64,000 nt of DNA from Hominisplanchenecus faecis (GTDB lineage: Bacteria > Bacillota > Clostridia > Lachnospirales > Lachnospiraceae): positions 26,161 to 90,160 of the forward strand of contig NZ_JAJEQE010000006.1 of the NCBI RefSeq assembly GCF_020687205.1, read 5' to 3'. A program made the position numbers and the translations under genes. This document shows, in pieces, positions 57,201 to 64,000 of this stretch. How positions within the stretch are numbered: the first letter of the stretch is position 1; the number at the start of each line of letters is the position of its first letter. Below the pieces are notes generated by a model. It did not search any database. It worked only from the letters and a program-made list of their open reading frames with translations, and was not told the origin of the DNA.

Positions 57201-60200
57201 GACGGAAGCTGTCTTTTTGATGCGGATGTTCCATGCGGTTACCGCTATTATGTAAAAGAAATCCAGGCACCGGAACATTACTATAAACAGGTGAAAAAAG
57301 CACGTTATGAGTTTCGGTGGATTTATCAGGATGATAAAACACAGCTTTACACATTCCCGAAACCTGGAAGCGAATCAGAAGCCGTTTTTCTGAACCAGGA
57401 AGTAACAGCAGAAGTTACGGTTCAGAAAGTGGATGCACAGAGCGGACTTTCCAAGCCACAGCAGATGGCATCTTTAAAAGGAGCCGTGTACGGCATCTAT
57501 GCAAAAGAAGCGATTACATCGGCAGATGGCGATGGAGAGATTCTCTATGAGAAGAATGCAGAAGTCATGCGAAAAGAGACGGATACAGAGGGCAGACTTT
57601 GTTTTACAGGACTGCCACTTGGAACGTACTATGTAAAAGAAATCAAAGCTTCGGAAGGATACCTTGCCGATGCCGCAGTTTATACGGTGGACTGTGCCTA
57701 TGAAGGACAGGATATTCTTGTGATCAAAAAAGAAGTGTTCAGTAAAGAACGCATCAAATCTCAGCCATTTACTTGCTTTAAACTGACCGGAGACAATAAA
57801 GAGACGGATCTGGAATGGATGAGAGGTGCCGGATTCTCTGTGTACAGTGTAAAAGAGCTGGAAGAAAAAGGGCATCTGAAAAAGGGCAGTGCACAGCTGG
57901 AAGATGCAGTCCTGATCCAGGAAGTAATCGATCAGTATCGGGATAAAGATACGCTTCAATATCAGAAAATGAAAGCCCTAGAAACGGCAGCTTATTATGA
58001 TGAGGCAGGTAAGATGCAGCGTCTTAAGGAGCAGTTTTCCGATGAAAACGGAGTTCTGAATATCCGGGCACTTCCATATGGCAAATATCTGCTGGTCGAG
58101 ACAACCGTTCCAGAAGGAAAGGTGGCGGCGGCACCGAAAGTGCTGAATGTCGATTCGGATGAAAAAGACGGACTGGTGGACGGCGACGGCAAAGGGACAT
58201 TGCAGATGGGATCTGCCATCTGGGATCAGCCGCAGACCAGTTATCTTAAAATCGTAAAGAAAGACAAAACAACCGGGGAAACGGTAGCGAAACCGGGAGC
58301 AAAGTATGTGATCCATGATGTCGAAGGAGCCTACTTTAACTGGTATATGGAAGATAAGACCAGTGAGGAAAAAGTCGATTATATCAATCGCTTTGGAAAT
58401 CTTGTCGTTGCCTATACAAACGGAGAGATGCTGGGATCTTATGAAAATCCTTATGTGACTGCAGAGCGAAAGGACAGCGACGGCAGAGTGCTCGGCACTT
58501 ATGTCTCCACGACCACGACACTGCCGCAGGGACTTTATATTTTAGAAGAAGTGCAGGCACCGGAAGGTTATGTACGCCAGGGAGCAGAAGGAAGATACCG
58601 CAAAAGAAACGGACAGTATTTCTTTGAAGCTTCGGCAAAAAAGCTGCCGGGTATGGAAGCGATCCACGCACTGAAAATCACAGAAGAAGCGGTCGGAACC
58701 TGGGAACAGGCAGACATTGCTTCTAAAGATTACCGGGTGCGGGTGCAGATCGGTTCGGATGAGGCAAAGACAACGTATGACAGACTGGCAGGAGCCTTTG
58801 TGACGGAAGCGGTTCAGGAAAACGAGGCGGCAGTCGGCAAACTGAGCATTTATGCAGAGGGAGAAGTACTGACCGGATACGATCTGAAAAAGGGATTTGC
58901 CTATACCTGTAAGCCGCTTGCCGGCAATGTTTTTGTCGTGCGGGCAGCAGAAGATATCTTTTCCGGTGAAGGAAAGGGAGGACAGACTTTACTTTTTGCA
59001 AAAGGAAGTGTTGTGACCACACTCACTACCGATGAAAATGGAAAAGCATGGACTGAAAAAATAAAAGCAGCCGGCTGGGAATGGTATGGACTTCCGCTCG
59101 GCACTTATACGCTGGAACAGATAAAAGCAGCCAAAGGCTATGCACTTTCCGGGGAAAATCAGGCGGCAAGAACATTTGAGATCCGATATGCCGGACAGGA
59201 AGTTCCAATCCGGTATCAGAGTGAACTGTATGAAATTCCAAGACAGAGAGCACAGATCCAGATTGAAAAGAAAGATGCAGAAACAAAAGAAAAACTTACA
59301 GGAGCAAAGTTTGGGCTTTATGCGGCAGAAGATATTTTGGCAGCTGATCAAAAAAGCATCCTGGTAAAGAAAGATACCAGACTGGCGATCGCAGAGACAA
59401 AAGAAGCGGAAAACGGTATTATGGATGCGGCCTTTGACCTGGATCTTCCGATGGCACACTATTATGTCAGAGAAGAAAAAGCACCGGATGGATATTATCG
59501 GTCTGATAATACAGAAGAAATTTCCTTTACAGCTGAAGATGACAGATCCGAAGATAATATGGCAAACAGGACAGAAAATGACAAGAAATCAAATGCCAAA
59601 ACAGACACACAGCATGATGCTACAATCAAATCGTATGTACGCACGTTTGAAAACTATAAAACAATGCTTCAGATTAATATCATGGACTATGATACAGAAA
59701 CGGAGCTGGATGGAGTAAAATACAGTATCGTGGATTCGAAGGGTGAGATTGTGCAGGAAGCAGTCAGTATACATGGCAACAATGTGCTGATCCGGGGGCT
59801 GAAAGTCGGAGAAACTTATCAGATCAGGGAGACAAAGGCAAGAGAAGGATATAACTGGCAGATTCTGGAAAAAGAAGGTTATAAGTCCCCGCATGTAAAA
59901 GAAGGATACGAACAGGGAAATCGTTTCTTTGAGGGAATCGCAAGTAAGGTATTTCGGTGTCAGGAAAATCAGGCAGAGATTCGGCTGGAAGACAAAGAAT
60001 GTGTACAGGTTGTCAGCCTGTTTAACCGTTCCATTTCCGGAAAACTGAAGATCCGAAAAGAAGGAGAAGTGCCGGAAGCGGAGATCAAAGATCAGAAACT
60101 GCAGAAGATAGTCTATGAGACAAAAGGGTTAAAAGGGGCAGAATATGACCTTGTGGCAGCAGAAACGATTCCGCATCCGGATGGTTACAGCAAAGACCTT

Positions 60201-63200
60201 TATCTGATGGGAACGACCATTGCCCATGTGATAACCGATGAACAGGGAAAAGCGATTCTTTCGGATCTGCCGCTTGGAAGGTATGAGATCAGAGAGACAA
60301 AAGCTCCGTCCGGCTACACGCGAAAGCAGAAAGATGCAAAACGAAACACAGAACTGTTGTGGAAAGACAGTGCAGATCTGGAAATTACCGCAACAGAAAC
60401 CTTTTTCAACGAAAGACAGAAGATTGATATCGGGCAGGAACCGGATGGCCCGGAGGTGTCTCCGACGGTACCGGAAGAGCCGGGAACAATCATCGGAGAA
60501 GAGTGGAAAGGAAGGACCGGTGTCTTTAAGAAATGTGTGGACGGAGAGAAAGAAAACAGGCCGGAAGGAGCAGAATTCACACTTTATGCGAAAAAAGATA
60601 TTACGGACGCAAACGGAAGTGTTGTGCTGCCGGCAGGAACGGAGATAGAGCGTGCCATTTCAGATCAGAGCGGAAGAGCCGTTTTTCAAACAGATCTGCC
60701 GCCTGGCACCTATGCAGTAAAAGAAACAAAAGCACCGGATGGATATTATCGATCTGATACGGAGCGGATTTTTGATTTTGAACCGTATAAAGACCAGGAT
60801 CACATTTTTATCATCCGTATGAAGAGCGAGATCGAAAATGCGGCAGTAAAAGTAAGACTGTTTCTGAGAGATGATCTCACGAAAAAAGAGTTGGCAGGTG
60901 CGAAACTTCAGATCCTCGATGAAGATGGAAAAATTCTGCATGCAGTCAGCACAGAAAATACGGAAGGAAAGGGCTGTCTGATCCTGGGGCTGAATCCGGA
61001 AAAAACGTACCGCATCGTGGAAGTTCTTCCGAGAAAAGGCTATAAAAAAGAAATCCTGATCCCGGATTCCATGAAAGACATTCTGAAACAGGAGCAGAAA
61101 CAGGAGGTTACTTTTTCTGTTTCACAGCAGTACACAGAGGAAACGATGGAGCAGATGCCGGAAGAAGTAGTTTTCAATCTGGAAAATGCTTTCATGACCG
61201 GAAAGGTGAAAATTTCAAAGACAGGAGAGATCTTAAACGAAGCATCCAGAAAGCTTGGAATTGTACAGGGATTATGGAACCAGATCAAAACCTGGTTTGG
61301 TTATCAAACAGGAAGCGTAAAAGGTGTAAGCTTTACAGTAAAAGCGAAGGAAGATCTGTATCACCCGGATGGCGTGACCGGTCTGATCTGCAAAGCGGGA
61401 GAGGTTGTTCCGTATCTGGTACGAAGTCAGAAGACTGCGAAAGCAGAAGGAGATACTGATCAGGATGGAAGCCTGGTGTTTGAACAGATGTATCTTGGAA
61501 CATACGAGCTGGAAGAGATAAATATCCCGGAAGGATATCAGAAGAAAAAAGATAAGGTTTCGTTTGTGCTGGCAGAAACCTCAGATGGAAGTGAAGCAGA
61601 TGTCACAGAAGCAGAGGTCCCGGTATACAACGAACGCCAGAAAGTGGAGATCCGGGTGACAAAATGCGATAAAGAAAATCCACAGAAAATGCTGGAAGGT
61701 GCAGTTTTCGGACTGTATGCGGCAGAGGATATCAAAACAGCAAAAGGAGAAGTTCTTCTGGAAAAAGGAACTTTACTGGAAACACAGAAAAGTGATAAAG
61801 AAGGAAACCTGTTGTTTGTCAGCGACCTGCCACTTGGAAAGTATGAAGTCCGTGAGATTGCGGCACCGGATGGCTATATCCGGACAGCACAGACAGAAGA
61901 GATTGATGCATCCTGGAAAGAAGACGGGATGGCAGTACAGAAATTCCAGGTTATCTTTGAAAATCAGATCACAAAAGTGTTTGTGAAGAAGACGGCATCC
62001 GATACAAAAGAACTGTTAGAAGGAGCAAAACTGGCCATTTATCAGGAAAATACCTGTATCGAAAGCTGGATCACAGAGAAAGAAGAGCATTGCGTGGAAG
62101 GGCTGGAAGTCGGAAAAACCTATACCTTGCGGGAACTTTCACCGGCACCTGGCTATGCAACAGCAGCAGAACAGGTATTTCAGATGGAAGATCATAAAGA
62201 GGAAGATGGCACTTATCAGGGACAGAAACTGGAAATGCAGGACCCGCCGACGGAAGTTCATATCACTGTCTTTGAAAAAGACGGAGATAAAAAAGTTCCG
62301 CTTGGAAATGTAAAAGCTCACCTGGAGACACCGCAGGGCGAGACGCTCCTGAAAGAAAACAGTCCGATGGAACGGGACGGCATCTGGGAGTCCGGAACAG
62401 AACAGGCAGAAATCTTTAAAAAAGTGGCGATCGGGCACTATAAGATCGTAGTGGATGAAATTCCGAAAGGTTATGTACATCCGGATGTGACAGACATTGA
62501 GGTGAAAGATACAGCGGAAGTACAGAAATTTGAAGTTCTGGTGGAACCAATCTGTATCCGGATTACCGGCTATGCATTGTCTTCAGCAGCAGAAAAGAAG
62601 CAGACAAGAACGATCCGGTCCGGGATTTATGTACATATCAGAGATCTGTTTGAGGAGCGGTCACTGGAACTTCCGGAAGCCTATACACGTGTTCCGTCTG
62701 GCAGTTATCAGGTGAAAACAGACCGTGTACCGGATGGCTATGTACTTCCGGCACAGACGAAGATCACGGTAAGAGAAGATACGTCAGAAATACAGGATTT
62801 TGAGGTAGAGATCCGTCCGACAGTGATTAAAATCGAAGCCGTTGACAAAAAGACGCAGACACCACTGGAAGGGGTAAAGATCAGTGTGGTTAATGAAAAA
62901 GGAAAGAAAATCTGGAAACATGTGACACTTACTGCTTTGAAAGAAAAAGTAATCCCATCCTGGTATACCATTCAGGTCGAGAAAGTGCCAAAAGGTTATC
63001 AGAAACCGAAAAATCAAAAGATTAAAGTCAAAGCAGTTGCAAATGTCCAGAAATACAAGGTGGAACTGACGAAAGAAGCACAGGTGCAGACAGAAAAACG
63101 TGTGGATACCGAGAACTTTGATAAAACAACCGGAAACGACCATTCAGGATTTCCATCAGATAATACATCGGATAATGAAAACGCTGTGACAGCAGCCAAA

Positions 63201-63302
63201 ACAGGTGATGCATCCTGGATGGAAATGTGGATCTTCGCAGGTCTGATGGCAGCATCGAGCATGATATTATGGTTTTTCAGAAAGAAAAGACATATCAGAT
63301 AA
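54225..63302 (+). CDS. Giant Cna-B/SpaA repeat surface protein with KTGD-type sorting signal
   Basis: A 3025-residue cell-surface protein. A signal peptide (MNTDKWKRILAGFLAILCLL, ending near YASG) is followed by a ~130-residue Gln/Glu/Lys-rich spacer and an adhesin-like region up to about residue 600. About nineteen prealbumin-like Cna-B/SpaA modules fill the rest. Many modules carry GA(R/K/V)FGLYA-type starts, LPLGTY-type turns and ETKAP(D/S)GY-type ends with lysine and glutamate positions typical of isopeptide-forming folds. The C-terminus has AAKTGD, a hydrophobic stretch and RKKRHIR: a sorting signal without LPXTG. The ATG at 54225 follows AAAGGAGAAG. It probably forms a long stalk for adhesion; the ligand is unknown. 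Confidence 0.9.
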   Translation: MNTDKWKRILAGFLAILCLLTSPMSVYASGMQKSSFAGKRQTMSSEKATEAKSAQSEILQRQTEQQMQTEKQKQTEQKREEGLESESASKKNPEIKQESEEQKNPETKKDPGNQENLESQRKQESKENTVQGSSDQTEKVMDSMKISQTERQNRKVSGEEENEKNPKVKKQSAKNEARAASDSIYLTVRSSAVTLDKASGVKVGNVKTQLPDGYEGYIRRTAKCETNLGSDVFTAEGGPLDGREDCKTLTAKDKNKYYAWYRKGMYYQGKWVDIKVTLVDFELRDGAFFRFVTDRPGIETCKVEWAETKMEFFRSDNGNAIDVKGYITFQDIDLYQGILMKNGFGNVYVKRAALENLKAATVKGKNYYFDTSGLNQSGSDTGFMLSVLISGKAATAVFTFVRPENNLGTSTTPSGGLVAKAYKMFPNAHPHIEKYVSDSDEKMTSENRLSTREETYTYTLRTMVPIENEETCYHDLSISDQLDDFLEIKNVTVTNENGANAEKFWTIQKTNAFVARCSDIKNTSFYGHTYDFQITVGVKKDAGLEKRWDPAKKMARIKNQASASSDGNTVRSQTVVTNIAPVKSSVSVEKRDGKTKEKLPGAVFAVYEWNGSRYASTPLFQLKNEADGVYESAEILSYTDENKGKFKIIEEQSPEGYTKSGWEKEFVISPFESKKITYHGDNACFNEPLWITVQIQKKDLETGKALSGARFAVYEWNQEQQNYVPYAAQTELVTAINGEAVSSKLYYQKKNEGKFRLQETQPPKNYFGDYVDGEKEKGLKFYDFRVTAQNAGQSLELTNNGKQTGFVNTPQMASIAVKKIGEVLTEARDSAEGVIFLYEKQPLAGAKYEITAAEDIYKADGVTLALKKGAVAQQLVTGKDGTAVSRKLYLGRYHVTETEAPQGYVRKDTVAGNTRTVTLSYRGPEIREYVSEEQVFENERPKMQVTVFKHSENTQKGLAGARFGLYAGENILSDGNRIAAKDTLLALAYSKKDGSCLFDADVPCGYRYYVKEIQAPEHYYKQVKKARYEFRWIYQDDKTQLYTFPKPGSESEAVFLNQEVTAEVTVQKVDAQSGLSKPQQMASLKGAVYGIYAKEAITSADGDGEILYEKNAEVMRKETDTEGRLCFTGLPLGTYYVKEIKASEGYLADAAVYTVDCAYEGQDILVIKKEVFSKERIKSQPFTCFKLTGDNKETDLEWMRGAGFSVYSVKELEEKGHLKKGSAQLEDAVLIQEVIDQYRDKDTLQYQKMKALETAAYYDEAGKMQRLKEQFSDENGVLNIRALPYGKYLLVETTVPEGKVAAAPKVLNVDSDEKDGLVDGDGKGTLQMGSAIWDQPQTSYLKIVKKDKTTGETVAKPGAKYVIHDVEGAYFNWYMEDKTSEEKVDYINRFGNLVVAYTNGEMLGSYENPYVTAERKDSDGRVLGTYVSTTTTLPQGLYILEEVQAPEGYVRQGAEGRYRKRNGQYFFEASAKKLPGMEAIHALKITEEAVGTWEQADIASKDYRVRVQIGSDEAKTTYDRLAGAFVTEAVQENEAAVGKLSIYAEGEVLTGYDLKKGFAYTCKPLAGNVFVVRAAEDIFSGEGKGGQTLLFAKGSVVTTLTTDENGKAWTEKIKAAGWEWYGLPLGTYTLEQIKAAKGYALSGENQAARTFEIRYAGQEVPIRYQSELYEIPRQRAQIQIEKKDAETKEKLTGAKFGLYAAEDILAADQKSILVKKDTRLAIAETKEAENGIMDAAFDLDLPMAHYYVREEKAPDGYYRSDNTEEISFTAEDDRSEDNMANRTENDKKSNAKTDTQHDATIKSYVRTFENYKTMLQINIMDYDTETELDGVKYSIVDSKGEIVQEAVSIHGNNVLIRGLKVGETYQIRETKAREGYNWQILEKEGYKSPHVKEGYEQGNRFFEGIASKVFRCQENQAEIRLEDKECVQVVSLFNRSISGKLKIRKEGEVPEAEIKDQKLQKIVYETKGLKGAEYDLVAAETIPHPDGYSKDLYLMGTTIAHVITDEQGKAILSDLPLGRYEIRETKAPSGYTRKQKDAKRNTELLWKDSADLEITATETFFNERQKIDIGQEPDGPEVSPTVPEEPGTIIGEEWKGRTGVFKKCVDGEKENRPEGAEFTLYAKKDITDANGSVVLPAGTEIERAISDQSGRAVFQTDLPPGTYAVKETKAPDGYYRSDTERIFDFEPYKDQDHIFIIRMKSEIENAAVKVRLFLRDDLTKKELAGAKLQILDEDGKILHAVSTENTEGKGCLILGLNPEKTYRIVEVLPRKGYKKEILIPDSMKDILKQEQKQEVTFSVSQQYTEETMEQMPEEVVFNLENAFMTGKVKISKTGEILNEASRKLGIVQGLWNQIKTWFGYQTGSVKGVSFTVKAKEDLYHPDGVTGLICKAGEVVPYLVRSQKTAKAEGDTDQDGSLVFEQMYLGTYELEEINIPEGYQKKKDKVSFVLAETSDGSEADVTEAEVPVYNERQKVEIRVTKCDKENPQKMLEGAVFGLYAAEDIKTAKGEVLLEKGTLLETQKSDKEGNLLFVSDLPLGKYEVREIAAPDGYIRTAQTEEIDASWKEDGMAVQKFQVIFENQITKVFVKKTASDTKELLEGAKLAIYQENTCIESWITEKEEHCVEGLEVGKTYTLRELSPAPGYATAAEQVFQMEDHKEEDGTYQGQKLEMQDPPTEVHITVFEKDGDKKVPLGNVKAHLETPQGETLLKENSPMERDGIWESGTEQAEIFKKVAIGHYKIVVDEIPKGYVHPDVTDIEVKDTAEVQKFEVLVEPICIRITGYALSSAAEKKQTRTIRSGIYVHIRDLFEERSLELPEAYTRVPSGSYQVKTDRVPDGYVLPAQTKITVREDTSEIQDFEVEIRPTVIKIEAVDKKTQTPLEGVKISVVNEKGKKIWKHVTLTALKEKVIPSWYTIQVEKVPKGYQKPKNQKIKVKAVANVQKYKVELTKEAQVQTEKRVDTENFDKTTGNDHSGFPSDNTSDNENAVTAAKTGDASWMEMWIFAGLMAASSMILWFFRKKRHIR

Positions 63303-63372
63303 AAATAAGTAAATATTAGTAAAGAAGCCCGGAATCGACTGCCGGATTTCAGATAAGTATGACTTGAAATAA

Positions 63373-63417
63373 GGCTACCGCAATCCCACTGGCTTTAGAC
63401 GGTGGGCTAAGGTAGCC
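63373..63417 (+). repeat. Left-end hairpin of the IS200/IS605 element
   Basis: A 7-bp perfect outer stem and a 5-bp inner stem form the hairpin expected for recognition by the single-strand transposase TnpA. Confidence 0.75.
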
Positions 63418-63447
63418 AAAAATCAGAAATTATAGTATACTCATGGC

Positions 63448-63852
63448 ATGGGAACCTGGAAATCTAAAAACAGACACAAATACTTATTACAATATCACAT
63501 TATTTTTGTCTGCAAATATAGGAAGAAATTACTGGTTTCGAGGCAGATATCAGATGATATAAAGCAGTTTTCATATGAGATATGTCAAAGGCACAGTGTT
63601 ATTATCAGATATATGGAAACAGATAAAGACCATATTCATTACATGATAGAGACAGAACCGACAATGTCTATTAGTAAGATTGTAAACCTGATGAAGAGCT
63701 ATACAACATACCATATATGGAAAAGTTATCCCCAATATTTACGAAAACAATTTTGGAAAGAACATACCTTTTGGAGAGATGGATATTTTGCATGTAGTGT
63801 AGGAAATGTATCAGAGGAAATGCTGAAAAAGTATATAGAAAATCAAGGTTAA
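63448..63852 (+). CDS. tnpA: IS200/IS605 transposase TnpA (Y1 HUH family)
   Basis: The 134-residue protein has the HUH pair in DHIHYMIE and the catalytic tyrosine in the C-terminal helix after SVGN (EEMLKKYIENQG). Its length is full for the family. It cuts and rejoins single-stranded DNA at the hairpin-marked ends. It appears intact, so the element could still be mobile. Codon use is more AT-rich than the neighbouring genes, consistent with recent arrival. Confidence 0.95.
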   Translation: MGTWKSKNRHKYLLQYHIIFVCKYRKKLLVSRQISDDIKQFSYEICQRHSVIIRYMETDKDHIHYMIETEPTMSISKIVNLMKSYTTYHIWKSYPQYLRKQFWKEHTFWRDGYFACSVGNVSEEMLKKYIENQG

Positions 63853-63866
63853 GGAGGCGGCAGTGG

Positions 63867-64000
63867 ATGTTAAAGGCATATAAATACAGAATATATCCTA
63901 ATAATGAGCAGAAAATACAAATTGCAAAAACATTTGGCTGTTGCCGTTTTGTATATAATCAGACACTGGCATACCGGAAAGAAGTATATGAGAAAGAGAA
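63867..64000 (+). CDS. tnpB: TnpB/IS605 OrfB-type RNA-guided nuclease, N-terminal part
   Basis: The first 45 codons (MLKAYKYRIYPNNEQKIQI start) show the N-terminal helix-turn-helix-like region of TnpB proteins, including CRFVYNQTLAYR. AAGGAGGCGGCAGTGG precedes the ATG; a GTG four bases earlier is possible. The RuvC part and the guide RNA at the right end lie outside the window. Confidence 0.9.
   Translation, partial: MLKAYKYRIYPNNEQKIQIAKTFGCCRFVYNQTLAYRKEVYEKE

Larger units (their letters stand above)
63361..64000 (+). mobile_element. IS200/IS605 family element, left part (right end beyond window)
   Basis: A subterminal imperfect hairpin marks the left end: GGCTACC (63373-63379) with GGTAGCC (63411-63417), inner CCCAC with GTGGG. 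It is followed by tnpA and the start of tnpB in the same orientation. The exact left cleavage site could not be set. Confidence 0.85.

Overview
The window looks like a chromosomal segment from a gut-type member of the Lachnospiraceae (Clostridia), close to Mediterraneibacter, Blautia or Dorea. The genus is an inference. It rests on moderate GC, strong AGGAGG-type ribosome binding sites, tandem type III glutamine synthetases, DUF4364, DUF1385 and TIGR04086 proteins, a pyrK/pyrD class 1B pair, secreted GH89 and GH84 glycosidases, and a giant Cna-B surface protein with a KTGD-type sorting signal. No rRNA, tRNA or CRISPR array was seen. About 45 genes are present, most on the + strand.

Layout. 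1-6.7 kb: the 3' part of a secreted GH89 alpha-N-acetylglucosaminidase, a polysaccharide deacetylase, rarA, then a DUF4364 gene and a radical SAM gene on the minus strand. 6.8-11.6 kb: a pyrimidine operon pyrC-pyrF-pyrK-pyrD-pyrE from a clear promoter. 11.6-14.7 kb: small membrane proteins, a VanZ-like protein and an M29 aminopeptidase. 14.7-19.4 kb: purE-purM-purN-purD and a cadherin-like membrane protein. 19.5-20.7 kb: a flavodiiron protein on the minus strand, divergent from a compact structured RNA candidate (20762-20933). 21.1-24.3 kb: nitroreductase, a GreA-like factor, a lipid kinase and fructose-bisphosphate aldolase. 24.3-29.0 kb: two tandem type III glutamine synthetases, the first behind an attenuator with an ANTAR-type hexaloop hairpin. 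29.0-29.9 kb: an intergenic stretch with a second, orphan ANTAR-type hairpin/terminator. 29.9-36.1 kb: a 2067-residue secreted GH84 enzyme. 36.3-40.2 kb: a CdaR-type regulator, an S41 protease, a sigma-like protein lacking region 4, and a small membrane protein, with a structured repeat region between the last two. 40.3-46.6 kb: rho, rpmE, DUF1385, prmC, prfA, glmM. 46.6-53.4 kb: DUF2156, aminotransferase, hisC, methyltransferase, hslO, nadE. 53.4-63.3 kb: a predicted short RNA, a small anchored FMN_bind-like protein (minus), and a 3025-residue surface protein with about nineteen Cna-B/SpaA-like modules. 63.3-64 kb: the left part of an IS200/IS605 element.

How it fits together. Nucleotide synthesis (pyr, pur), nitrogen assimilation (two glutamine synthetases), NAD synthesis and translation termination are housekeeping blocks. 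The GH89 and GH84 enzymes point to use of host glycans, and the giant protein to surface attachment. The most unusual signals are the four-way-junction RNA candidate at 20.76 kb, the paired ANTAR-type attenuators around the glutamine synthetases (one possibly a regulator sponge), the structured repeat region at 39.6 kb with a partial copy at 54.1 kb, and the sigma-like protein without a -35-binding region.
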